64,000 bases of DNA from Martinezella rhizogenes. Its GTDB lineage: Bacteria; Pseudomonadota; Alphaproteobacteria; Rhizobiales; Rhizobiaceae. Numbering within the stretch: position 1 is the first letter of the stretch; every line of letters begins with the position of its first letter. Below the pieces are notes generated by a model that saw only the letters and a list, made by a program, of their open reading frames with translations, had not been told where the DNA came from and ran no database searches. Of this stretch, positions 1-8,851 are shown piece after piece. Location of the stretch: contig JAAMEZ010000021.1 of assembly GCA_013322215.1 (NCBI GenBank), forward strand, positions 620,001 to 684,000. The letters are read 5' to 3'. Made by a program: the position numbers and the translations under genes.

Positions 1-209
1 GCGGGACCTACACCTTCCATGTCGAGAAATCAGGAGGCGGCGGAAGCTCCACGATCAACCAGAGCGGCGACTTTGAGGCCACAGCCGGACATCCGGCAAT
101 CCTCAGCTCCGTCTCGCTCGACTCCAAAGGAGCCGAATACAAAGCCACACTGGATGTCGTGATCGGGGACAAGAATTTCAGCTGCACGAAGCAGATCGGC
201 GGCGACTAG
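1..209 (+). CDS. CsgH-like curli assembly protein, 3' end only
   Basis: The frame is open from the window edge to the TAG at 207-209 and gives about 68 C-terminal residues. It shows the pattern of the alphaproteobacterial CsgH family: a Y-x-F-x-V strand, a Gly/Ser-rich turn followed by an N-Q-S-G segment, a D-x-K-G-A-x-Y segment, and a late cysteine in the last strand. CsgH is a small periplasmic beta-sandwich protein that restrains curlin fibre formation in species lacking typical CsgC. The curlin gene 160 bp downstream supports the assignment. The start and signal peptide lie outside the window. A good terminator follows, so the curlin gene has its own transcription start or depends on readthrough. 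Confidence 0.7.
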   Translation, partial: GTYTFHVEKSGGGGSSTINQSGDFEATAGHPAILSSVSLDSKGAEYKATLDVVIGDKNFSCTKQIGGD

Positions 210-236
210 TCGGTCTCTACGTTCTGCGAATCCCTT

Positions 237-266
237 AAAAAGGACGCCGGTTTCCGGCGTCCTTTT
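237..266 (+). terminator. Rho-independent terminator after the CsgH-like gene
   Basis: A 13-bp perfect stem (AAAAGGACGCCGG / CCGGCGTCCTTTT) with a 3-base loop begins about 28 bp after the stop codon and ends in a T-rich tract. It is flanked by A and T runs and could work in both directions. Confidence 0.85.
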
Positions 267-370
267 GCTTTTGATCCGGCCGAAACGACTGAACGACAAC
301 TGAACGGGCAATTCCGACTGGGTTCAGCTTAAAGATGCGAAAGTTGATCATCGGCTAAGGCAGCCGGCCA

Positions 371-796
371 ATGGAGATCAGGATGACCCGCAACGTGTTT
401 AAGATCCTTACCGTCACTCTTCTTGCCGGGAGCCTGGGACAAGCAGCCTTGTCTGTGCCAGCCTATGCCGGCGGCCGGATCTCGTTCAACCTCGCCCCTG
501 ATAATGCCGAGGATGCGGATCTTTTCTCAACCGGACTGCGCGTCTATTCGCTCTACCGCGGTCTGAAGGGCGCCAACATCCGGCAGCTGGGCCGGGATAA
601 CGCGGCTGGCATCGCTCAGGCTGGCCGTGGAAACCTCGGCTTCATCCAGCAGCGGGGCGATGGTCATTCCGCGACCTTGCGGCAGAACGGCAACAACAAT
701 GCCTATGGCATTTTCCAATATGGGCGAAATACGGAAACCGACGTGGTGCAGGATGGGGATAACGGCGTTGGCGCGACCTTCAGCTATGGCTGGTAA
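371..796 (+). CDS. Curlin (CsgA/CsgB-type) amyloid fibre subunit
   Basis: The product is 141 residues, or 137 if translation begins at the ATG at 383, which I prefer because GGAG sits at a good distance upstream. An N-terminal signal peptide with cleavage near A-Y-A-G is followed by about six curlin half-repeats of the Q-x-G-x-x-N type (QLGRDN, QAGRGN, RQNGNN, QYGRN, QDGDN). The protein ends in an aromatic F-S-Y-G-W tail. Curlins are exported to the periplasm, secreted through CsgG and form extracellular amyloid that promotes adhesion and biofilm. Only one curlin gene is visible here; CsgG, CsgE and CsgF homologues are not in the window. CsgA and CsgB cannot be told apart by eye. Confidence 0.85.
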   Translation: MEIRMTRNVFKILTVTLLAGSLGQAALSVPAYAGGRISFNLAPDNAEDADLFSTGLRVYSLYRGLKGANIRQLGRDNAAGIAQAGRGNLGFIQQRGDGHSATLRQNGNNNAYGIFQYGRNTETDVVQDGDNGVGATFSYGW

Positions 797-1107
797 CGCA
801 GTTCACGACAGTCCCGAGGCGGATTTCACGTTGTTTCGTCAACGCCTGAACAAGGCGCTTGCCCGCCACTCAGGTAGAAGCCCCCATAGACAATTCCGGC
901 GTTCCGGCGACGGTTCGACAGGATCTTTGCCCTGCGCATCGATGATGACGCTCCCCACGTATTGCTGGTGCGGCTACACCGCCGCAAGGCCGAACCGCTA
1001 CACGTGCTTGAGCGGCCGGAACCCACTCAACCCCGGCGCATCAGAAAACGATGGCCCGGATTTGAGGCAAGGCTACCTCACCTGCCGGCCCGTTGCGGAC
1101 TCCCTGG
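797..1107. other. 311-bp gap without a convincing gene
   Basis: This lies between the curlin stop and the convergent LysR stop. A stop-free stretch on the plus strand (about 905-1192) has codon-like composition and would encode Arg-rich sequence, but it lacks a start with a ribosome site and matches no family I know. It may be a decayed gene remnant. No terminator hairpin was seen. Confidence 0.4.
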
Positions 1108-2028
1108 TCAGCCAGCTTCCCGACGCGCGGCGATGATCAGAAATTCCATGAGGCTCTTCGCACCTTCGGACAGGCCGGAGCGCTCACCGTGAGATATATA
1201 GTAGCCGCGACCGGAGGTCAGAACTTCGCTTCCGATCCGCCGCAGGCTGCCCGACGCAACTTCGGCCCTTAGCAACCTGATGCTGCCGAGCGCGATGCCC
1301 TTGCCCTTAATCGCGTCCCCGATCGTTTGCGAATAGGTCGACAGCGTCTTATTGGGCCAAGCGTCGAAATCTGGGAATGAAAGCCTCTGAAACCACACCC
1401 GCCAATCAACCCAATCGGGGGACGCGCGCTCGAAGTTCAACAGGGTCGGACGGCAATCCGGCGGGATTTCGTGTATCGACGACACACCATCAAAACGATC
1501 GGCGATCTCCGGAGAGGCCATTGGGGTCAGCTCTTCACCGAAAAGTCTCGTAGATATGCGGCCCGGCAGCGCGCCGTCACCATAGGTCACGGTGAGATCG
1601 TTGTCATGGTCGAACAGGTCCTGCGGGTCGTCGGATGTGATCAGGCGGGTTGGGCAAGCATTCGACGACAAGCCGAAGTCGCGCAGATGCGGCGTCAGCC
1701 AGAACATGCCGACAGGCGTATTCGCACCGATCGACAGCGGCCGCCGCGCCTGGATCCGAAGCGTACTCAGACCCTGATGCAGGAATTCGAGCGTCATGCT
1801 CGAAGTCTGATAGAGCTTTTCGCCCAGTGGCGTCGGGCGCAGCCGATTGCCATCCCTGACGAACAGAGGTTCGCCCATCCACTCTTCAAGCTGTCGGATA
1901 CGCTTGCTCACTGCCGCCTGAGACACGTTCATCTCGGCGGCGCTACGCCTGAAACCACCGACCCGATAAGCAGCCTCGAAGAACAACAACGTGTCGAGTG
2001 GCGGCAGATTCAGACGATATCTCTTCAT
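1108..2028 (-). CDS. LysR-family transcriptional regulator (GcvA-like)
   Basis: The product is 306 residues, normal for the family. An N-terminal winged helix-turn-helix (about residues 9-66, with the typical F-x-A-A-Y then A-A-E-M-N-V-S-Q-A-A-V-S pattern) is followed by a LysR substrate-binding domain. The N-terminus L-P-P-L-D-x-L-x-x-F-E-A-A resembles the GcvA subgroup. It is transcribed divergently from the hydroxyacid dehydrogenase at 2134 with about 105 bp between starts, so it most likely controls that gene and itself through the palindromes at 2037-2052. The inducer is unknown. Confidence 0.88.
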   Translation of the reverse strand: MKRYRLNLPPLDTLLFFEAAYRVGGFRRSAAEMNVSQAAVSKRIRQLEEWMGEPLFVRDGNRLRPTPLGEKLYQTSSMTLEFLHQGLSTLRIQARRPLSIGANTPVGMFWLTPHLRDFGLSSNACPTRLITSDDPQDLFDHDNDLTVTYGDGALPGRISTRLFGEELTPMASPEIADRFDGVSSIHEIPPDCRPTLLNFERASPDWVDWRVWFQRLSFPDFDAWPNKTLSTYSQTIGDAIKGKGIALGSIRLLRAEVASGSLRRIGSEVLTSGRGYYISHGERSGLSEGAKSLMEFLIIAARREAG

Positions 2029-2036
2029 GAAGTGAT

Positions 2037-2052
2037 AACCTGAGGTTCCTCA
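2037..2052. promoter_or_regulatory. Overlapping palindromes in the LysR/dehydrogenase divergent promoter
   Basis: AACCT-G-AGGTT (2037-2047) overlaps the perfect palindrome TGAGG-TT-CCTCA (2041-2052). The site lies between the divergent LysR and dehydrogenase starts, just upstream of the LysR start codon. Its position suits a LysR autoregulatory and activation site; the assignment is inferred. Confidence 0.45.
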
Positions 2053-2133
2053 TTAGGGTGAAAATAAGCAAGGTTTACAGGCTGGCATGTCAACCTACAA
2101 TCCGTGATGTCAACAACGTACAGGGATTGGAAA

Positions 2134-3051
2134 ATGTCGCTGCCGCACATCGGGTTTGTTGGATTGGGTAATATGGGCGGCCCAATGGCGCTCAGGCTGG
2201 TGGCTGCGGGATATCAAGTAACCGCGTTTGATCTCAGCCAGGAAGCGTTGGCCAGAGTTGTTTCGGCTGGTGCGATCGCCGCATCTTCGGCCAACGAATG
2301 CGCAGCCCGGGCCGATATTTTCCTCACCTCTCTTCCGAGGCCCGACCATGTCGAAAAGGTCATGTCGGGGGAAGGTGGCGCGCTTGCGAGCCTCAAAAGC
2401 GGTAGCATCTGGGTCGACCTGACGACGAACCGCAACGAACTTCTATTCCGCCTCAGGGATGAGGCACCCGAAGGCGTCAGCGTGGTCGATTCTCCCGTGA
2501 CCGGAGCGGTCGACGGTGCCCGGAACGGCAAGCTGACGCTATTTGCAGGAAGTGACCATGCGACCTTCGGGCGCATCGAACCCGTGCTTGTCCATCTCGG
2601 CATGGTCATTCATTGTGGTGTTCTCGGAACAGGCAATGTCGTGAAGCTCGTGACCAACCAGCTCTGGTTCATTGCAGCGGCCGCCATCGGGGAAGGCTTT
2701 GCCACTGGCATGGCCAATGGAGTCGAACTCGGCACCCTCTGGCATGCGATCCAGAATAGTGTTGGCGACAGCTTTGTGGTCCGTCATGACGCGCCGTCGA
2801 TCTTCGCTGGCCACTACGACCCCAGCTTTAGCCTCGACCTCTGCCTGAAGGACCTCCGCCTTATCCAGGAACTGAACCGGAATGTTCGATCTGCGATGCC
2901 GATGACAACGGCTGCGGAAGGAGCGTTCGCTTTGGCGGCGAGCCGCTATGGCGCGAACGCCGCCGAGCTTCATGTCGCCAAGCGCATCGAGGACGATGCC
3001 GGCCTTTCCATGCGCCTGGAAGGCAACTGGATACCTCACTGGGAAAAATAG
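2134..3051 (+). CDS. NAD(P)-dependent beta-hydroxyacid dehydrogenase (3-hydroxyisobutyrate dehydrogenase family)
   Basis: The ATG at 2134 is preferred because GGATTGGA lies just upstream and the Rossmann motif then starts at residue 7; earlier in-frame starts at 2104 and 2107 have no ribosome site. The product is 305 residues. It shows the nucleotide motif G-F-V-G-L-G-N-M-G-G-P-M, the family substrate signature D-S-P-V-T-G-A-x-x-G-A near residue 120, and the catalytic lysine in G-T-G-N-V-V-K-L-V-T-N-Q. The family oxidises 3-hydroxyisobutyrate, tartronate semialdehyde (reverse direction), 2-hydroxymethylglutarate and similar acids; the substrate here cannot be told. It is divergent from a LysR regulator that probably controls it. 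Confidence 0.85.
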   Translation: MSLPHIGFVGLGNMGGPMALRLVAAGYQVTAFDLSQEALARVVSAGAIAASSANECAARADIFLTSLPRPDHVEKVMSGEGGALASLKSGSIWVDLTTNRNELLFRLRDEAPEGVSVVDSPVTGAVDGARNGKLTLFAGSDHATFGRIEPVLVHLGMVIHCGVLGTGNVVKLVTNQLWFIAAAAIGEGFATGMANGVELGTLWHAIQNSVGDSFVVRHDAPSIFAGHYDPSFSLDLCLKDLRLIQELNRNVRSAMPMTTAAEGAFALAASRYGANAAELHVAKRIEDDAGLSMRLEGNWIPHWEK

Positions 3052-3235
3052 CTGCGAGATAAGGCGGAGCCGCTGCTCGTTATGCCTTCCCGTGGCGCGA
3101 TCCGGCCAAAGATCTGTCCTTAATGCCAGCGGCGCAATCTGTCGACAACCCCCGGTCACGGCGATGCCCAGCCCAATGAGAAATTGGAAGCGCCTCACGG
3201 AGATGGGTTGAGGTCGGCACTGATCGCACCCTGAC

Positions 3236-5341
3236 TTAATCGACGAGTTTGGACAATGCAGGAATATAGAGAGGACTGAGGGTCGCTGCAAAAGTCGCCG
3301 TGAGGTGGTCGGCGTCCTTGTAGAGCGGCAGACCGTTCCGCACAGAATCGCAGCGACCGCTGCCACAAAGCAAAGGAAGCGGATCGATGATTGCAGTCCC
3401 ATACTTCGCAGCAAGGCGGGTCAGGATCGCATGCGAGAGCGCCTGCCGTTTCTCGATGTAGTCGAGCGGCGGCGCGACATCCATCGATGTGCCTCGCATC
3501 ATCGCCTTGGCGATGGCCTCCGGCATGTAGCGCCCCATTTCGGGAACATCCGACACCAGCACGACCCTGGTGCCCTGTTTGGTCAGGTCCGCGATCAGAC
3601 GGTCCATTGCTTGGACGACGGATGCCGACCGATCCTCCAATGGAGGCGGTACCGACGGGTCGAAATATGGCCCTTCGTTGGGCATTTCGGCGTCGTGGAC
3701 ATATTTGGGCCAGTAAGCCACCAGGAAGACCAGCGGAATATGTTGTGCGGCAATTAGATCGCGCACCGCGCCGTTGAAGTCGCCACAGAGCTCGGTATCG
3801 CCGCGCGGCGTGAGCTGAACACCGGGCAAGGGCGGGCACGACGAATGTCCCGCGAAGAGACCGGTGATGCCAACCTGTTTCGCAGCGGCATCGATAGCCG
3901 GCGCCATCGCACCGGAATGGGAATCACCCCAGACGAGAAAAGAGGGCTTCGCCGTGTCGTCAGGCCCGAGCGGACAAAGCTTGCCTGCACGAATCTCTGC
4001 AGCCGAGCGCCCCGCCGTATCGGATTCGGCAAAGCAGGGCGGCAGGCTGAAGCGGCTTTGATCATAGGTGGAAGCATAGACCCGCTGCACATCCGCCGGC
4101 AGCCGCCCCGGTACGCCACCGTGATGAGCGACATAATCTCCCAATCCGGCAATGGCGATCACCACGGTCAGCGCGCTGGCAAATAGCGGCATGCGCTCTA
4201 CATGGCTACCGCGTCCGCGGAACGGCCGCTCGATGAAGCGCCATGAGATGATGGCCATGGCGAGAGACGTCAGAACGATCAGGCTGCCTTGCATCAGCGA
4301 AAGCTCTCGTCCCGTCACCTCCCGGCTGAAGACGATGAGCGGCCAGTGCCAAAGATAAAGGGAATAGGAGATCAGCCCCACGAACACCATGGGTGGCGAT
4401 TGCAGAATTCTGCTCGCTGGCCCGAGCTCGTCTCGCGCGTGAATGACCAGCGCCGCACCAAGACAGGGTACCAAGGCTGCCGGGCCTGGAAAGAGTGTCC
4501 GGTCGCTAAACCCGACGATGGCGATCGCGATCAGAAGCACACCGGCAGTGGCCAGCCCTGCTCGCACCTTGGGCTGCTTTGGCATCGGTAGGACACCGAA
4601 GGCCAGCAGCGCTCCAAGGAGCAGCTCCCATGCGCGAAATTGCAGCAGATAAAATGCGTCAGGCTGAGACCGGAACAGCGTCCAGGTGCTTGCCATGAAT
4701 GAGACGGCCAGCAATCCAGCCAGGATCGGCGCGACATACCGTTGCGCAAATCGGTTGACGACCAGCAATAGCAAAGGAAACAGAATGTAGAACTGCTCTT
4801 CGACCGCCAGGGACCAGGTGTGCAGCAGCGGCTTCATGTGCGCACCGATATCGAAATATCCGCTCTCCTTGTCGAATTGAATATTCGATGTAAACAGGGC
4901 TGCGGCCTTCAAACTGCGAGCGAAATAGGCAAATTCGGCTGGCATCAGCAGAAACCATGCCGCAACCGAAGACGTGGCCAGGACAGCAAACAATGCCGGG
5001 AAAATCCGACGGATACGGCGCTCGTAGAATCGAACGAGACTGAACTCGCCCTTTGCGATCTCGCTTGAAATCAACGATGCCATCAGGAAGCCGGAGATGA
5101 CGAAAAACACGTCGACGCCGACGAAACCGCCACCAAAGCCGGGGATGCCCGCGTGGTAGAGAACGACGGGAATGATAGCCAGAGCCCGCAGGCCGTCGAT
5201 GTCCCGACGATACGCAAGGCCGCTCGGCCCATGTCCGAAGTTTGGCGCTGGAGATAATGAGCGCCGAAGAACAAGATTCAAATTCAACTCTCCAAACCTG
5301 CCGATGTGCGCATACAGCCGCAACGTGTCTTTTTTGGGCAA
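3236..5341 (-). CDS. OafA/YrhL-type membrane acyltransferase with C-terminal SGNH domain
   Basis: The product is up to 701 residues. The N-terminal acyltransferase-3 domain begins at Y-R-R-D-I-D-G-L-R-A-L (about residue 44), contains the F-F-V-I-S-G-F motif and R-R-I-R-R-I-F-P, and has about ten membrane segments to residue 390. The C-terminal extracytoplasmic SGNH domain has W-G-D-S-H-S near residue 470 and the late D-A-D-H-L-T catalytic pair near residue 680. Such proteins O-acetylate surface polysaccharides, LPS or peptidoglycan. The open frame starts with TTG at 5341; another TTG at 5281 has GGAG upstream, so the start is uncertain. No polysaccharide genes adjoin it. Confidence 0.88.
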   Translation of the reverse strand: MPKKDTLRLYAHIGRFGELNLNLVLRRSLSPAPNFGHGPSGLAYRRDIDGLRALAIIPVVLYHAGIPGFGGGFVGVDVFFVISGFLMASLISSEIAKGEFSLVRFYERRIRRIFPALFAVLATSSVAAWFLLMPAEFAYFARSLKAAALFTSNIQFDKESGYFDIGAHMKPLLHTWSLAVEEQFYILFPLLLLVVNRFAQRYVAPILAGLLAVSFMASTWTLFRSQPDAFYLLQFRAWELLLGALLAFGVLPMPKQPKVRAGLATAGVLLIAIAIVGFSDRTLFPGPAALVPCLGAALVIHARDELGPASRILQSPPMVFVGLISYSLYLWHWPLIVFSREVTGRELSLMQGSLIVLTSLAMAIISWRFIERPFRGRGSHVERMPLFASALTVVIAIAGLGDYVAHHGGVPGRLPADVQRVYASTYDQSRFSLPPCFAESDTAGRSAAEIRAGKLCPLGPDDTAKPSFLVWGDSHSGAMAPAIDAAAKQVGITGLFAGHSSCPPLPGVQLTPRGDTELCGDFNGAVRDLIAAQHIPLVFLVAYWPKYVHDAEMPNEGPYFDPSVPPPLEDRSASVVQAMDRLIADLTKQGTRVVLVSDVPEMGRYMPEAIAKAMMRGTSMDVAPPLDYIEKRQALSHAILTRLAAKYGTAIIDPLPLLCGSGRCDSVRNGLPLYKDADHLTATFAATLSPLYIPALSKLVD

Positions 5342-5467
5342 ATAGCGTCATCGACTGACGTTAAGCTGAAAATCCCCGGCTTTGGCTTGCGATCATGGAA
5401 CCGCTAGGAGGTTTCCGGTGACGATTCCGAAGCCAATACCCCTGTGCCGCTGAGACAGAATCAACCG

Positions 5468-6202
5468 TCAATAGCTCTCATGGGGAACAAGCACCCTCCT
5501 TGCCCGTAAGATTGCGTCAAGTGCGATTGCGACCAGGGCAGCGGCGGCCAGCAGGAGAAGATAGCCGCCGATGGCTCGATACACGAACACCCCCAGGACA
5601 CCGCCAAGGAGGAATGAAACGATCGTGTAAAGATGCAATCGGAGTTTGCCCAGATTGTGCCGCGCCTCCGAAGTCTGCTCACGCCCACGCAAGGCGTCCA
5701 GGGCAACGGCCAGCTCGATGCCTATATCCGTTGCCATCCCGGAAACATGCGTGGTGCGAACCCGGGCGTCCGAGATGCGGGTGACGACCGCGTTCTGAAG
5801 GCCCATCAGGAATGCAAGCCCGAGGACGAGAACCGGAGTGCGCCAGGCAGCAAGCAACCAGAGATCCGCGCAGCCAAGCGCGGCAAGTAAGATAGCCTCG
5901 GTCAGAATACTGTAAGCATAGATCGCATGAATATTGCGCCGGCGACCGGCGTTGACAATCAGCGTTGACGCCGCCGCACCCAAAATGAAGGCAATTACAA
6001 TCCCGCCGTAAAACAGGCTAGACAGCCACAGTCCCTCGGCAAGGTGATCGGACAGCGTCGATACATTGCCCGTCATGTTGGCCGAGAAGAAGCCGACAGC
6101 GTAGAAGGCCGATGCATTCAATGCGCCGGCGATTGCCGCCAGGCAAGCCGCCAGCCGGCGGTCAATTTTCTCGTTGCGATGAGTGCCTTGTCTTACAAGC
6201 AT
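5468..6202 (-). CDS. YoaK-family (DUF1275) integral membrane protein
   Basis: The product is 244 residues with about six hydrophobic segments. The family hallmark is seen near the N-terminus: G-x-x-N-A-x-x-F, then F-x-x-x-N-M-T-G-N-V-S. The second signature G-L-Q-N-A-V-V-T-R follows in the middle, and then T-T-H-V-S-G-M-A-T-D. The function of this family is not established; many members are called predicted transporters. It is upstream of and in the same direction as the acyltransferase, but 126 bp separate them, so co-transcription is uncertain. Confidence 0.85.
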   Translation of the reverse strand: MLVRQGTHRNEKIDRRLAACLAAIAGALNASAFYAVGFFSANMTGNVSTLSDHLAEGLWLSSLFYGGIVIAFILGAAASTLIVNAGRRRNIHAIYAYSILTEAILLAALGCADLWLLAAWRTPVLVLGLAFLMGLQNAVVTRISDARVRTTHVSGMATDIGIELAVALDALRGREQTSEARHNLGKLRLHLYTIVSFLLGGVLGVFVYRAIGGYLLLLAAAALVAIALDAILRARRVLVPHESY

Positions 6203-6530
6203 GCGAGTTACTTCTGGCGGATACGGATCGGGGACATCGGAAGCCTTTGCTCTTTCCCGGAATTCAGGCCGAACATCTTTCCGAACCTGGACCAGAAACC
6301 GTCAAGCTCTCCTCCATTCCCGGCGTTGCGAGATTGGGTTGTGGCGATTTCCATGAAGGCCAACTGTCCGAAATGATGACGATTTGTCTTACTACTCGGC
6401 AGGGCGTTCTCACAAGTGAGCTTTTGGCTTTGTGTGAAGATGCCGCATCATAAATGTGATTTGATACATCAGTAAGCATGCGCTAAACTGCTAACATCAA
6501 AGCTTATGAAGCATAAGTGATGGTTCCGCC
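6203..6530. other. 328-bp divergent intergenic region upstream of the Ehr-type operon
   Basis: It separates the divergent YoaK-type gene from the XRE/hyf-like operon. The right half (about 6440-6520) is AT-rich and holds the palindrome at 6503-6517, as expected for a promoter and operator. No gene with coding character is visible. Confidence 0.5.
6503..6517. promoter_or_regulatory. Palindromic operator candidate for the XRE regulator
   Basis: CTTATG-AAG-CATAAG is a perfect 6-bp inverted repeat with a 3-bp spacer, 13 bp upstream of the XRE start codon in AT-rich DNA. Its size and place are typical of an operator bound by a dimeric small HTH protein; autoregulation is inferred. Confidence 0.5.
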
Positions 6531-6833
6531 ATGATCACCGCCGCACAGATGCGTGCCGCAAGAGCCCTTCTTGGTATAGATCAGCGCCAACTCGCGGAAT
6601 TGGCGGGGGTATCCGTTCCGACAATCCAACGGATGGAGGCAAGCCCCGACGTCGTGCGCGGCAATGTTGATTCCCTGATGCGATTGCTGGCGGCTTTAAG
6701 CGAAGCCGGCATTGAGGTGATCAACGAAGGCGCGGTCAGCCCGGATGGAGGGCGCGGCGTCAGGCTGAAGACCAAGCGGTCGGAGAGCGGGGCGCCGGGA
6801 TTGCCCGGACGAGGAACGGGACCTCGCTCATGA
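6531..6833 (+). CDS. Small XRE-family helix-turn-helix regulator heading the Ehr-type operon
   Basis: The product is 100 residues. A HTH_3 domain covers residues 4-60 (A-R-A-L-L-G-I-D-Q-R-Q-L-A-E-L-A-G-V-S-V-P-T-I-Q-R-M-E as two adjoining helices), followed by a short basic tail. The stop overlaps the start of the HyfB-like gene by 4 bp (ATGA), so it is translationally coupled to a membrane complex, which is unusual for a regulator. It probably represses or tunes its own operon through the palindrome just upstream. No sensor domain is visible. Confidence 0.85.
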   Translation: MITAAQMRAARALLGIDQRQLAELAGVSVPTIQRMEASPDVVRGNVDSLMRLLAALSEAGIEVINEGAVSPDGGRGVRLKTKRSESGAPGLPGRGTGPRS

Positions 6834-8851
6834 TCTCCCTGGCCGCGATCCTGCTGTGCTCGGTCTTCCTGTTTGCAACGGCAGTTCTTGCGGTTTGCAT
6901 CGCCCGATCGAAACAGGCAACGAAGCTCACCTATGGCCTAAGCTTCGGTCTGTCGGCAATCGCTTTTGCCGTAGCGATCGGCGCGCTCGCCACGGTGGTT
7001 TCTCCCAATACCGCATCTACGCTCGTGCTTCCGATCGGCCTGCCGTGGCTCGGCAGTCATTTCCGTCTGGATGCGCTATCCGCCTTCTTTCTAACCGTCG
7101 TCAATTTCGGCGGCATGCTTTCGAGCGTGTATGCGCTCGGCTACGGCCGCCACGAACATGCGCCGCACCGGGTGCTGCCGTTCTTCCCGGCCTTTGTCGC
7201 CGGCATGAATCTCGTGATCCTTGCGGATGACGCCTTCACCTTCCTGATGTCCTGGGAGTTCATGTCGCTCGCCTCCTGGGCACTCGTAATGGCCCATCAT
7301 CGCGATACCGGCAACCGGAAAGCCGGCTATCTCTATATCGTCATGGCGAGTTTCGGCACGCTCACTCTCCTGCTCGCCTTCGGTCTGCTTGCGGGACCGG
7401 ACGGCAATTACAGTTTCGCCACGATGCGCGCCGCCGACCATGCGCCGCTGACCTCGGGCCTGGTGCTGGTTTTGCTGTTGATCGGCACTGGATCCAAGGC
7501 CGGACTGGTGCCCGTGCATGTCTGGCTGCCGCGAGCGCATCCAGCCGCCCCCAGTCATGTTTCCGCGCTCATGAGCGGTGTCATGACCAAAGTCGCGGTA
7601 TACGGCTTCATCCGCGTGGTCTTCGATCTGCTCGGCGCGCCGGCCTGGTGGTTCGGCATCGTCGTTCTGGCGATCGGCGGCATCACCGCGGTTCTCGGCA
7701 TTCTGCACGCGCTGATGGAGAGTGATCTCAAGCGTCTGCTTGCGTATAGTACTATTGAAAATATCGGCGTCATCTTCGTCAGCCTCGGTCTGGCGCTTGC
7801 GTTCAGGGCGAACGGCATGGGGCTGGCGGCGGCTTTAGCGCTGACCGCCGCGCTATTCCATATTCTGAACCATTCCTTCTTCAAGAGCCTGCTTTTCTTT
7901 GGCGCCGGCGCCGTGCTGACGGCAACCGGGGAACGGGACATGGAAAAACTCGGTGGCCTCATCCATCGCATGCCGGTGACCGGCCTGGTTTTTCTCGTTG
8001 GCTGTGTTGCCATCTCGGCTCTTCCTCCCTTCAATGGTTTCGTTTCCGAATGGCTGGCATTTCAGGCTGTCCTGCAGAGCCCGGCCCTGCCGCAATGGGG
8101 ATTGAAGCTGCTGGTGCCGGCCGTAGGCGGCCTGCTCGCCCTTGCCGCGGCCCTTGCAGCTGCCTGCTTCGTCAAGGTGTTCGGCGTGACGTTTCTTGGC
8201 CGTGCCCGCAGCCTGCCGGCCGAACGGGCGATGGAAGTCGATCGCTTTTCGCTCGCCGCCATGTCGGTGCTGGCCTTCCTTTGCCTTGCCGCCGGCATCC
8301 TGCCGGGGGTCGTCATCGATGCACTCGCACCGCTGACGCTTTTGCTGATCGGCCAGCGGATGCCGGTGCAGACAGACATTCCGTGGCTGTCGATCGTGCC
8401 GATCGCCGAAGCTCGCAGCTCCTATAACGGCTTGCTCGTTTTCCTCTTCATCGTCTTTTCGGCGTCGCTCACGGCCTATCTCGTCCACCGCTTTGGCTCG
8501 CGGCGTATTCGACGAGCGCCGGCCTGGGATTGCGGCTTTCCGGTGAATAGCCCGGCAACGCAATATTCCGCCAGCAGTTTCGCCCAGCCCATCCGGCGCG
8601 TCTTCGGTACGCTGATCTTTCGCGCGCGCGACCGCGTCACCATGCCGTCACCCGGCGATCTCCGACCCGCACGGTTCGCCCTGGAAATGCACGATTATAT
8701 CTGGGAAGGTCTCTACCTGCCCATCGTCGGCGCCGTCGGCTTTGCGGCCGAAAAACTCAACTATCTGCAATTCCTGACCATCCGGCGCTATCTGAGCCTG
8801 GTCTTCATAACGCTCGTCCTCCTGCTTCTGGTACTGGCGCTATGGTCATGA
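6830..8851 (+). CDS. hyfB: HyfB-like proton-translocating (antiporter-type) subunit
   Basis: The product is 673 residues, close to HyfB/HycC length, and very hydrophobic. It belongs to the NuoL/M/N-Mrp antiporter superfamily. Key ion-path residues are visible: Glu143 in M-S-W-E-F-M-S, Lys223 in G-T-G-S-K-A-G-L-V-P, and Lys254 in G-V-M-T-K-V-A-V-Y-G. In group 4 membrane hydrogenases and complex I this subunit moves protons or sodium across the inner membrane. It is coupled to the XRE gene upstream (ATGA) and overlaps the HyfC-like gene downstream by 10 bp. Confidence 0.9.
   Translation: MISLAAILLCSVFLFATAVLAVCIARSKQATKLTYGLSFGLSAIAFAVAIGALATVVSPNTASTLVLPIGLPWLGSHFRLDALSAFFLTVVNFGGMLSSVYALGYGRHEHAPHRVLPFFPAFVAGMNLVILADDAFTFLMSWEFMSLASWALVMAHHRDTGNRKAGYLYIVMASFGTLTLLLAFGLLAGPDGNYSFATMRAADHAPLTSGLVLVLLLIGTGSKAGLVPVHVWLPRAHPAAPSHVSALMSGVMTKVAVYGFIRVVFDLLGAPAWWFGIVVLAIGGITAVLGILHALMESDLKRLLAYSTIENIGVIFVSLGLALAFRANGMGLAAALALTAALFHILNHSFFKSLLFFGAGAVLTATGERDMEKLGGLIHRMPVTGLVFLVGCVAISALPPFNGFVSEWLAFQAVLQSPALPQWGLKLLVPAVGGLLALAAALAAACFVKVFGVTFLGRARSLPAERAMEVDRFSLAAMSVLAFLCLAAGILPGVVIDALAPLTLLLIGQRMPVQTDIPWLSIVPIAEARSSYNGLLVFLFIVFSASLTAYLVHRFGSRRIRRAPAWDCGFPVNSPATQYSASSFAQPIRRVFGTLIFRARDRVTMPSPGDLRPARFALEMHDYIWEGLYLPIVGAVGFAAEKLNYLQFLTIRRYLSLVFITLVLLLLVLALWS

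Noticed and set aside
627..1136. A 169-codon frame overlapping the curlin gene
   Set aside because: It runs out of frame through the curlin repeats and lacks a ribosome site or recognisable domain.
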